DNA from: Nitzschia sp. DOCU1
Lineage: Eukaryota > Bacillariophyta > Bacillariophyceae > Bacillariales > Bacillariaceae
Direction: 5' to 3'
NCBI GenBank assembly: GCA_951394045.1
Contig: OX595990.1
Location: 3,402,549-3,466,548 of the forward strand
DNA: 64,000 nucleotides
Part shown: positions 49,116-58,823 of the stretch, in pieces
Layout of the letters: each line of letters starts with the position of its first letter
How positions within the stretch are numbered: position 1 is the first letter of the stretch
Made by a program: the position numbers and the translations under genes
The notes under the pieces: generated by a model
Database searches by the model: none
Told to the model about the DNA's origin: nothing
The model's input: the letters and a program-made list of their open reading frames with translations, nothing else

Positions 49116-49468
49116 TTCCCGCGCGAAATGCAGTGCGCGCAAGGCGAAGCTGCAAATGCATCGACGTCACAGCGATATATCGTCCTCCGACCATGGCGGT
49201 AAAAGGTTGTGGCAGATGTCAACATCGTTTCACTATTACACTTACGACTTGACATTCTTCCAAGCGGCCAAGACGTTAGTAGAGCTTTGCCGTTGCTAAC
49301 CACCTCCCTACCCCGTTTATCGTTTCCTGCGCCACCCTGCCGGACAACCGCTTCCTCTCCCAGTTTCAAAGAACAAATCAATCTGCTCCTTCCACTTCTC
49401 CGAGCATGAGATAGCAGCATCCTTGGATTCTCAACAGGCGTTTTCGTTTTTTGTGTGTTTCTCTGAAT
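49116..49468. other. promoter region of NRT2
   Basis: About 350 bp between the transporter relic and the NRT2 start. The NRT2 frame is open back to 49451 but without an ATG. No regulatory site was recognised with confidence. Confidence 0.45.
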
Positions 49469-51281
49469 ATGAAACCCAAACGTCATTCGGAAAGTGCAGC
49501 TGATCCTGTGGATCTCTTACCACCATCCTACGGTGCCATTGCTGCTGCTCCGCCGCAACAGCGATTGCTGTTGGTAGCACCCGTTCCGTCTCGACAACAC
49601 TTGATGCAAGCGGCAGGTTCCAATTTTAGTTATCGACTGGTACAACCCCCAAGGCAGATCAAGGCCTTGGTGGCTTCCAATGTTGACGACGACGACGACG
49701 ATGACGATGAGGATGATCTAGAAGATGAGAGAATGATGTTTGCCAAGGAACGTCTTTTGGAACAAGTAGAATCCTTTACTCTATTGTTTAGTCCCGAACG
49801 GGGCTATCGGGCTACCGAATTGAAATTTTGCAGTTTTACAAGACCGCACATGCGAGCCATGCATGCATCGTGGATTTGTTTCTTTGCCAGTGGCTTTGTT
49901 CAATTTGCCATGGCACCATTACTGCCGCAATTACAAGAATCGTTGTCTCTAACCAAACAAGATATATGGTGGACCAATGTATGGATGATGATTGGAGGAA
50001 TTCCCATGAGATTCCTGTTGGGACCACTGTGTGATTCGTATGGACCACGAGTGGTCATGGTATGGATAGTAGCGCTGTGTGCGATTCCTTGTGCACTGAG
50101 TGGAGTGATTGTGGTTAATTTGGGTACCTTGCTAATGGTGAGATTTGTCATGGGCGCCATGGATGCCTTTGTACCATGTCAATGTTGGATTACCAGTCAT
50201 TTTGTACGAGAAGTCGGTGGGACCATCATGGCGATTGCGGGTGGATTAGGTGCTAGTGGCGCCGGATTTACGCAATTGGTGGTGGGATGCTTATTTGGCA
50301 TGTGTTTACAATGGACGGACGACAATTCGGATCTAGCGTGGCGACTCGCATTGCTGTTTCCAGCTGCCTTTGCATTGGTGGTGGCATGGTGGTCCTATAG
50401 CTATAGTGACGATTGCCCGCTAGGCAATTTTGTCGACGTGAAAAAAGCAGGTCTCATGATGGAACGATCCGCAGTCGATTCCTTTCGATCCGGAGTCTAC
50501 AATTTTAATTCATGGCTCTTGTTTCTACAATTCGCCGGCTGTTCCGGTGTCGATGTGACCATGTGTAATGGATGTGCCATTTACTTTCATCAACAATTCC
50601 ATCAAACCATCCAAGCGTCGGGAGCGATTGCCTTTTTGTATGGCTTTGCGGCAATTTATGCGCGAGGATTCGGGGGCTACATTAGCGACCGGCTAGGAGA
50701 TCGCTTTCATTTGCAAGGAAGACTGTGGATGCACTTTGTCTTTATGATGATACAAGGCATATTGAATATATGGTTTGCCCGAATTACCGTTTTGAATACC
50801 AGCATGATCGTCATGGTCGTCTTTTCCATTTTTGTTCAGGTACGAGTTGGGAACTCTGCTACTTTCTCTATATCCATTTGGTTTATACGATTCTCATGTT
50901 TCTCGGCTTTCCGTGCGTTTCTAGATGTCCATGGGTACTTGCTATGGCGTCGTACCATATGTCGACAGTGCGAATACTGGTTCGGTCGCGGGTATCGTGG
51001 GCGCCGGAGGCAATGTCGGTGCCGCGATTCTAGGTTTGTTCTTTATCAAGTATGAATACGACAAGGCTATGGAAGTCATGGGTTGGTTTACAATTGGTAT
51101 GGGTCTTTTGACCCCGCTCATTGTAATCAAGGGCTACCGTGGGATACTGTTTGGGAAGGATGACCTTGACGAGTCTGGTCGAAAGCAACACAGTCCGCTT
51201 CTGGTTCCCAAGATGCAGCATTCACCTCATTTAGTCAAATTGAGACAAAAGCGACGGAGTGGCAATGGCTATGCAATTTAA
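49469..51281 (+). CDS. NRT2: NRT2-type nitrate/nitrite transporter
   Basis: High-affinity nitrate/proton symporter of the NNP family (MFS), plasma membrane. Two exons: 49469-50839 and 50925-51281, 575 aa; the 85-nt intron is GTACGA ... TTTCTAG and falls between codons. The first membrane helix is FFASGFVQFAMAPLLPQL. Both nitrate signatures are seen: GGLGASGAGFTQLVVG and, in exon 2, GIVGAGGNVGAAILG. Other family marks are RFLLGPLCDSYGPR, CNGCAIYFHQ and GGYISDRLGDR. The N-terminal extension of about 110 residues before the first helix contains an acidic run (DDDDDDDEDDLEDE) and is longer than usual for the family. The cytosolic C-terminus is short and basic. Expression is likely nitrogen-regulated, as in other diatoms (known for the family, not seen here). 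Confidence 0.95.
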
Positions 51282-51431
51282 TTTGGGGTCAAGCACTACT
51301 ACACGCTGCTGATGCTTGAAGAGGGCACGTTGCGGTTCACCTCAAGTACCATTCTATCATCTGTTGGTTCGGAAGGTCTAACATGCAATTATTTCTTGAA
51401 CTCGGTGAAGTGACATCCTACAATTCGGATA

Positions 51432-53030
51432 CTACCACGCTAAAGTCTTGACGATGCAGTTCTTTTTGTACTTGCCTTCCTGGCTGCGGATGTAGGCCTT
51501 TACAATCTCATTGTCGAACAAAAGAACAAGACCAGTAACTGGGGCACACACCCACGGAATCCAGCCAACTTGGGTCGATCCGACGAGCTGTTGAACTCCG
51601 GGCGTGTAGGAAAAGAAAAGAACCAAGCACAACCCGATCAACACGCCGTAAAAAGTAAGCTTGTTTTCGACGCCATGTACAAACAGCGAAACGATGCGAG
51701 TCTTGCAAGCCCAAATGTGAACAAATTGTGCGACAGCCAATGTGATGTAGAACGCAGTGGCTCCTTGAGAAAAGATTTCTTTCTGCTCCGCCTCAGAATA
51801 CGTTGTATTGGTTCGCTGAACAAAGACGGGCTCCGATGCTGTCAGAGAGAAGTAACTTCCTCCCGTTTGTTCCAAGTCAGGTTTGAAAAAGTCAGAGAGG
51901 AGCAAGCCGTTTGCCTTGTAGGTGAATGTGTAAGCCACCATGCATCCACACGAAAGGATGAATCCTGAAATCACGTAGGAGTAGAAGAGAAGTACCGGCG
52001 ACACCAGCCTATCTCGAATGGGGTCGCGCGGCTTACGATGTTCGACTCAGCCTTCTCGTACGCCAGGGAGATGGCAGGTCCCAACTCGGTTCCAAGGTCC
52101 ATTGTGAGAACTTGCATTGGCGTCAAACCAGCGGGTAGTCCAGCCAATAGTGCGATCAGAGCGCTGACGGCCTGTGGAAAGATGTGGGCCATAGTATACG
52201 CGATTGTCTTTTTGATGTTGTCAAAGATGATGCGCCCCTCTTCGATACCTGCAACGATCGAAGCAAAGTTGTCGTCCATGAGCAAAATGTCGGCTGAATC
52301 TTGCGCAACTGCAGACCCATTCAAACCCACTGCATGAAGCGAATTACATGCAGCGTACAAGAAGGGTGAGTGGAGCGAAGCAACCCGAAATCGCACTGTT
52401 TTCGGTATAGAGTACGTACTTGCCACGCCGATATCCGCTTGTTTGAGTGCGGGAGCATCGTTCACGCCATCACTGGTGACAGCGACAATCTTTCCCATTA
52501 GAGTCTGACACTTTTCGACAATCAGAAGCTTATGCGCAGGTGTCGTTCGAGCGAAAGACACGCCACCTTGCTTCGATAATATGGATCGCCACTGGTCGTC
52601 GGACAACCCGTCAATACGACATCCGTGAATGACTGCGCCATCGCATGCCTCCCAATCGCCATCGGAGGTTGTGTGCTCGAGCAGTTCAATGTTATTGTCG
52701 CTTTTTAGTAGTCCGATCTCCTTGGCAATCGCTCGTGCGGTTAGAGGGTGGTCGCCAGTCACCATGACGACACCGACGCCAGCTCGTTGGCACTTGTCGA
52801 CCGCCTCCGGAACATTGTCACGAGGTGGATCCATAATGGCAGCTAGTCCGATGAAATTCAGACCAGTCGTTGGAAAGTTGTACTCGTTGTCCTCGCCTTT
52901 GAAAACAAAGTCTGGCGGCGCGCGAAACGTCTTGGAGCAAAAGGCCAGAACACGTCGACCTTCCGATGCAAAGCGTTCGTATGCAGTTTGGAACTGTGTG
53001 CGAAAATCATCATGTTGTTGACTCTATGAG
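51432..53030 (-). pseudogene. Na+/K+-type (P2C) P-ATPase alpha-subunit fragment
   Basis: Only the C-terminal part of a cation-pumping P-type ATPase remains. Order on the minus strand: FQTAYERFASEGRRVLAFC, NFIGLAAIMDPPRDNVPEAV, VMVTGDHPLTARAIA, then TSDGVNDAPALKQADIGVA (Ser where the family has Gly in TGDGVND), then an intron at 52419-52330 (90 nt, GTACGT ... TGCAG, in frame if retained) restoring GVAMGLNGSAVAQ. MDLGTELGPAISLAYEKAESN follows. Near 52034-52037 one base is missing (GTAAGC where GTNAAG is expected); the rest (KPRDPIRDRLVSPVLLFYSY onward) is in another frame to 51432. Upstream of 53020 the frame meets TAG, and no phosphorylation motif or earlier helices are found up to 55 kb. The gene is therefore a relic. 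Confidence 0.88.
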
Positions 53031-53845
53031 ATAATAGTAGTAGCTAGATAGTATCCTCACTGTGAGAATGCTAACTGAGGACGCTGCGGCTTTCCATAAC
53101 TGAGAAAGCTAAAACAAAGGTTTAGGGAAGGGGGATCTGCAAACGATTAGTAGTAGCCCTTCAGTCGCAACGCATGCCAGCTAGCTAGCTACTACTACCG
53201 ACCAGAGACGCGAAATTTGGTCATAGAAGTCAATCAGGTCATTGAAGAAGCACCTGCGCAAACTGTGGTAGCGCTCGCGACACCATGTGCTACCAGCTAC
53301 GTCATCAGCCTTCGCAGAACGGGTGGGCCTGCGCGTTTGAGTAGAAATGTGTAGGACTGTGTACCAAGAAAACGCCCGGGCATCCTTGCTTGGCGAAGGA
53401 TCTTCATGAACCGTCGGAGGCTTTTGCCATGTGATGAGCCTTGCAAAAAGGTCCTTTGCAACAACAAAGAGAGTACCATGGTGTTTAAAACAGTCGTCAA
53501 TCAGCATGATAGAGGTCGTAGGATGCAACATTCGAGGCTAGCGTGAGCAATCGGCGAGGATCGAAACGTCGGAGTCGTCGGTGGTCGTAAACGTGGGATA
53601 CTCCGCTCGAAAACCATGGTGAAACCGCAGAAACTGTTTCTTCAAGGGAGTAAAGAGTCCACGATTTTGTCACTTTTTTCATGGATCGACCTCACTTTTT
53701 TGCGAAAGGAGCAATCTGCGTCACTCCTTTCTTCATCATCGCCATGACTTTCATGACGATGATGAAGATGACAGATCTTCAGCAGCGCCACTGGCTGCTG
53801 TTTGTCTCGTGGAAAGTCGGCAGTATGCGAGTTTTGGAGATGACG
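53031..53845. other. gene-poor stretch upstream of ATPase relic
   Basis: No recognisable coding sequence. A run of CTAGCTAGCTA lies near 53173-53186. The minus-strand frame 53181-53531 has no P-ATPase motifs. Confidence 0.5.
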
Positions 53846-54098
53846 TCCTCGGGTCCTCACGGGTAGGACCTGAAAAGCTACGATGGATTTCACGCCTGGA
53901 TGTTTGAAAGAATGTCCTGGGGTCCCCATGGGTGGGACCCTAAAAGCTTCCGTTGGCAGCACGCCGGGATCGATCCTTGCTCGTGTTCTGTCTTTTGTTT
54001 CTCTCTTTCTTTCAACAGATCTGTGGATTGCTCAGGTGGTGGCAGTCCAGGTCGTGTCGATATTTCCTGGGGTCCCCATGGGTGGGACCCTAAAAGCT
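53846..54098 (+). repeat. 34-bp palindrome-containing repeat, three copies
   Basis: Units at 53846-53879 (degenerate), 53915-53948 and 54065-54098 (identical to each other). Each of the two good copies contains GGGTCCC and GGGACCC as 7-bp hairpin arms separated by CATGGGT, followed by TAAAAGCT. About 15-35 bp after the last two copies a related (C/G)(A)GCAC(G/A)CCGGGA motif follows. Confidence 0.85.
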
Positions 54099-57076
54099 AT
54101 CGTATCATCCTCCCACGATTTCGTGGCATGGGGCGGTAGCACACCGGGAAGGATCGTTTGATTGTCGACAAGGGGTTTTGATTCGAGGTTGAGTTCTTTG
54201 CTGTCGTGCTGATGTTCTTTGGAATGTTCTGCTGGCTTTGACGGTCAGGTGGGTTGTGGTATGGATGTATGTGTTTGTGCATGTATTCGGTTTCGTGGTG
54301 GTAAGTCTGGCTGAGTCTAGAGTGGGCATCGCGACGGTGCCGTTTGATCATATTTCTTGCCCGCAGTGCTCCTTATTACTTTGTTCTTTCCTCCTTTTGC
54401 AGGCGTCTGGCGTTGTTACGAAACCAACTTTTTCCAGAGCAACGATCCTGGTCCCTGATCTCGACCCCGATTCCAATTCTCCCCGCACACAAACAGCCTG
54501 ATCAACGCAACCGGTTTGTGGTTCCGGTTTGAAAACGTCCTCCACTCGCGTTCGTGTCTCGTCGCGGAGAGTTAAGTGTAACCTGTGCTGGTGCGTGGAG
54601 AATTGGAATCGGCAAGCCGTTGAGTGAAGTGGATTGTTGTCTCTACCGGGCGGAGCAGCTGTGGCCCACCCCCTCCGAAATCGAACTGCTTTGACGTAGC
54701 GGTGGGGCTCAGTAACTTTTTGTGTGAGAACACAAAAACGAAGCCAAAAGTTCGATGAATAGATAGATGATAAATCTACTGGTAGTTGCGTTGTAATGGC
54801 GTTTTCCGTGCTCAATTAAAGCAGTAAAGATTGCAACCGCCAGGACTAGCTCGTCAAGAAATAGTTGCGTCATTGATCGTGCTGGCTATGAGGAGTAGCT
54901 AGCTGGGTTGCACCGTTTCTCGCACGATACATAACATATTATTGCTCCGAACAAAATAAGTTCTAGTCCTACTATTATTTCAAATTGGTTCTTGGCGACG
55001 CTTCCCTTTTGCGTATCATATTTTCCTTCGCAAACTGTGGTCCCGCACTCTTGTGCTTGAATTGGTGATGATCACTCTCTTCTTCTTCAGCAGGCTCAGC
55101 TTGTTTGCCTTGGCGTCATCGTCACACTTTGGATAGCTACCGATTGGGTGCCGAGAGGCCACGGGTAAGAACGAATCTTACTGATAGGTAGCTTCGATGA
55201 CTTCAATGCGTGCTTCTCTGGGAGTGTCGGTGCAAATATATTCCAATCGTCAAAGAATGTGACAGGTGTATTCAAAGCTTTCATTTCGACGACGACGCCT
55301 CTAGAACCATCGATCTTTTATCGTTGGTGGCCGAGCCGGGCCGTTGCGTCCCATTCTGGTGGGTGTAGGGTATACGCGTCGCAGGAACAGGTTGCCATGC
55401 CCAAGAAATAAAGGACCGCAACCAGGACCACAAACTTCGGCCACTTTTCTTTTCCAGTCCCTGATAGGCAAATGCTTTGGCGCGTCGTCCATAACGGTTG
55501 GTGGTAGCCGTACCACGGTGATTGAACGATTGGGCGTTCCCGGGCGCTGTGATAACAGCGAGTGCCACCTGATCGCTTTCCATTGAAAGGGATCTGGATC
55601 ATTTTCTCTTTGTTCCAATGTATCATGTAGAACTTGTTGTTACCCCGACGCGCTTGATGAGCGGCCCATAAAAATGATCTACCAAACTCGAATGGCTGGT
55701 TCGTCCATGTTCCCTTCCAATACATAGCAAGGAAGTTGACTCGCCGAGAGCCATTCCTTGTGCGGCATCAAAACTTGCCAAGCAGGCTTGTTCGAATTCA
55801 TCACAGGCGGCCGGAAAAGGATGCCTCAAAGGCAATCTAGGCGTCGACGACACGGGGACTCCCTTCGTATCGCATGGCAACCTCCTAGAGCAGTTTCGCG
55901 TCGAAGTATTAGCTTCATGTCCGGTGGCGTACATCGAAGGCCATTGCTGTCTTGTCCTCGTACAAACTGCCCTTTGTAATTATTTCTGAGAAGGGGGTAT
56001 TGGGAAGGGGGTATTGGAAACCTTGAAAAAAGACAAGGAACAATGAGCGAAAGTAGTTGGAGGTATTTGCAACAATCCCAAAACCAAGCAACCGACGTCT
56101 CTTTGTTTTACAGTAGACCACCTTGGGTGTCTTCAATAGTACATTAACGGGATGCCCTGTCCACGCGTCCTCTAACACTATTCCCACAAAACGCCATGCA
56201 CTTGATAAAGTCCCCCATTAACGCAGTCAATGATTCAATGCGGTCGAGAAGAATCAATTGGTCATTCAGCCGTTTAATGTCGTATAATGCATCTGCACTT
56301 GAGTGGCGTCCGCGACAGTTCCAGTAACCAAACTTGGTCGATTGCGACTCGCTGAGCATCTTACAGATAATTTCGGTGCAAATATATTTCAATCGTCAAA
56401 GAATGTGACAGGTGCACTCAAAGCTTTCATTTCGATGACGACAATTGACCAATTTGGTTGTTTAGGTGATGGTCCCTTCATCACCAGCTTCCCGAGTCTC
56501 TCGTACCGAGATGATAACTTTGTTGTTCCAGTAAAAAGTCGGGAGCCGCACCTCGACCACTGGGTCGTCTAGTTTGCTGGGACCCGCATCCCTCATGACA
56601 TGCGCATTATCCACATCCAAAAGTCGGCATCGTCATGGCAGACGACGATATATTCATTTAGGGCTACCACCATCAAAGTCCAGAGTTGCAAGGAGCTTCG
56701 TATTGATCATCGCCGCGTCGAAAAGAAGAAGGAGTAGAGACCTTCGCGATGGTGGTATCATCATGGCAGGACGAGCAGTGCAATATAACAACTGTTCCAT
56801 CCTCAATCATCCTGTCCGAACGTTCCGTATAGGCAACACCGACAATGATATGTCACATGCTTCATGACAGGCAAGGCGCTAACGGCATGGTCGCATCGCT
56901 CAATAGCACCCCGCCCGGCGTTTGCAATCTCGCCAACATGGCGCAATTATGGTAGCTATGATGACGTCCGAGCGATTTCAACGCATGCGTCCACTTAACG
57001 ATCCATCCGTTGCGACTCCTACCACCTGGGCATTCCCGGATTCCTTTTTCATTCGTGCTATCCTTTTGCCTTCTTC
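54099..57076. other. gene-poor intergenic region with dispersed repeat
   Basis: About 3 kb without a supported gene. A 70-bp segment (TCGGTGCAAATATATT onward) occurs at 55227-55296 and again at 56373-56442. A short tandem GAAGGGGGTATTGG lies at 55990-56018. Minus-strand frames of about 100-135 codons overlap in all three frames at 55281-55934 but show no domain; they could be a decayed gene. The last few hundred bases are the lipase promoter. Confidence 0.5.
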
Positions 57077-58753
57077 ATGCTGACGATGACATCCATTATC
57101 TCACTCTCTAGCATATCTACAAAACACATCACAATAACACCTTGTACCATGAGAAAAGATGCCAAAGCTCCCCTATTTGCTAGTAATAGCCATGGATCCC
57201 GTGGTTCTGTGTATGAGGAAGGCATGGAAATGTTGATTGGCAGTGTGATTATTTACATCTTTGCCGAATTGCGCGACATGATCCGCGAAGGCGCAGTGGA
57301 AGATCTGTCCCTGACGGATTTAGAACCTCCCTTGACGGCTTCCAAGACTTTACAAGTCATTCAGGCACACAAGGAAGCCTTGAAGATTCGCGCAAAAGAT
57401 CATGAGTATCTCGAATCGCGACTGCTGGCTTTGAAACATGCCTATGAAGGAGCGGCGGCTGTTCAACAAGAAGAAGAACGACAGCCTAAAGAATCGATGC
57501 TATCGCCCAGCTTTTTGTTGGATCTCGTCTTTCGTGGGGGTCTCGCTAAGACCATCAATAATATGGCAGGTCGAGAAACTCCAAAATCCATACCCGTTCC
57601 CACCGAGGCCCAACAAAACGCGATTGTTTTGAAGAGGTTTGTCGATCACAATTCCAAGGAAGAAATTGTCCATGGCGTCGTAGTGAATCCCAACAAGAAA
57701 CGCATCACAATCATCTTTCGAGGAAGTGTCACCAACAAGGACTTTTTGCAAGATGCCAAGTGTGCTCAATTACGCATTGATAATCCAGTGCTAAATGTCG
57801 TGCAAGGCTCACCTACCGAAGAGGAAATGCCGTCCAAGATTCGTATCCATACTGGCTTTTATGAATATCTCTTTTATCAATCCAAAGATTCGAGCAAAAC
57901 TCGTTTGCAAGAAATTCTAGAGGATACCAAGCAATTGCTACGAGAAAATCCTGGATATTCACTCTACATGACGGGGCATTCCTTGGGTGGCGCCTTGTCG
58001 ACATTGTGTGGCTTTTTTGCGGCCTGTGACGATGAACTCGTTCAACTGACGGCACACCAACGTATAGTAGTATATTCCGTGGCTAGTCCCTTTTGTGGCA
58101 ATTGGAAATTTCGTCATGCTTTCCAGGAATTGGAACGACAACGTCGATTACAGCATTTGAGAATTGCCAATTTGGAAGATATGGTCACGCTCATGCCATT
58201 TGCCGTTCCCAAGGCGACCTTTTTGAGTCCGGCATTGAGCATGGTAGCAGGCGCGGGCAATTTATACAAGCATGTGGGGATAAAGGTGCAGCTGAAAAAG
58301 ACGGAACAAAATGGCAAGCAAGTTGTGGAGCATTCCATTCACTATCCTCGTGAAAATCAATCGGACTGTGATGAAGAATTCGCCAAGGAAGTTCAAGATG
58401 TCATGGAACAGGGCAAGAGCCTGGTGCGAGCCTTGTACTATCTGGTCAAGAGTGAGTTTTCGACTGTAGAGAAGTATCACTCGTGTGATGAATATGAAGA
58501 ACGGTTTGAAACCTGCCAAGCCGCATTGGGGACCAGAACGCTGGATGATCTTTACAATGATCCATCCATCGTGGGCAAACTCTTTGCGGACAATCACAAA
58601 TTGACCCCGTTGCCAAAGAGTGGCATCACTCGGGCGTTTCGAGCCTTGTCAGTCTTGACCAAGACCAATAGTCAAAAGACGAATAAGGCCGCCGAAGTCG
58701 ACGACGAAGAACAAATGACGCTACAGGAGGCGGCACTGGCCAGTCCGCAGTGA
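57077..58753 (+). CDS. class-3 (Rhizomucor-type) lipase
   Basis: Alpha/beta-hydrolase of the fungal lipase-3 family, 558 aa, ATG at 57077, no intron seen. The core (about 175-405) shows the oxyanion strand KRITIIFRGS, the lid-side TGFYEYL, the nucleophile elbow TGHSLGG (S302), Asp in ANLEDMV (D368) and His in YKHVG (H399), a complete Ser-Asp-His triad. The N-terminus begins with a Ser/Thr/Ile-rich stretch and a hydrophobic segment (MLIGSVIIYIF, about 52-62) that may bind membrane. The roughly 150-residue C-terminal part is charged. Acts on acyl-glycerides, perhaps galactolipids or storage lipid; localisation is unclear. Convergent with the UBR4-like gene, 70 bp apart. Confidence 0.92.
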   Translation: MLTMTSIISLSSISTKHITITPCTMRKDAKAPLFASNSHGSRGSVYEEGMEMLIGSVIIYIFAELRDMIREGAVEDLSLTDLEPPLTASKTLQVIQAHKEALKIRAKDHEYLESRLLALKHAYEGAAAVQQEEERQPKESMLSPSFLLDLVFRGGLAKTINNMAGRETPKSIPVPTEAQQNAIVLKRFVDHNSKEEIVHGVVVNPNKKRITIIFRGSVTNKDFLQDAKCAQLRIDNPVLNVVQGSPTEEEMPSKIRIHTGFYEYLFYQSKDSSKTRLQEILEDTKQLLRENPGYSLYMTGHSLGGALSTLCGFFAACDDELVQLTAHQRIVVYSVASPFCGNWKFRHAFQELERQRRLQHLRIANLEDMVTLMPFAVPKATFLSPALSMVAGAGNLYKHVGIKVQLKKTEQNGKQVVEHSIHYPRENQSDCDEEFAKEVQDVMEQGKSLVRALYYLVKSEFSTVEKYHSCDEYEERFETCQAALGTRTLDDLYNDPSIVGKLFADNHKLTPLPKSGITRAFRALSVLTKTNSQKTNKAAEVDDEEQMTLQEAALASPQ

Positions 58754-58823
58754 CCGTTACATGCAAACTGAAATGTACGATAGTTGTAAGCTACTACTAG
58801 TAGAGTAGAATGTGCTTACTTAC

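Noticed and set aside
52030..52040. GTAAGC in the ATPase relic as a splice donor
   Set aside because: The sequence immediately after it (KPRDPIRDRLV in the next frame) is conserved coding sequence, so a 1-nt deletion explains it better than an intron.
53173..53186. CTAGCTAG runs as regulatory sites
   Set aside because: They occur in many unrelated intergenic places (7380, 23217, 25997, 33076, 53173), so they look like background simple sequence.
55281..55934. Overlapping minus-strand frames with Trp/His/Arg-rich peptides
   Set aside because: Three overlapping frames of similar length, no domain and no splice pattern that joins them; kept only as possible decayed sequence.
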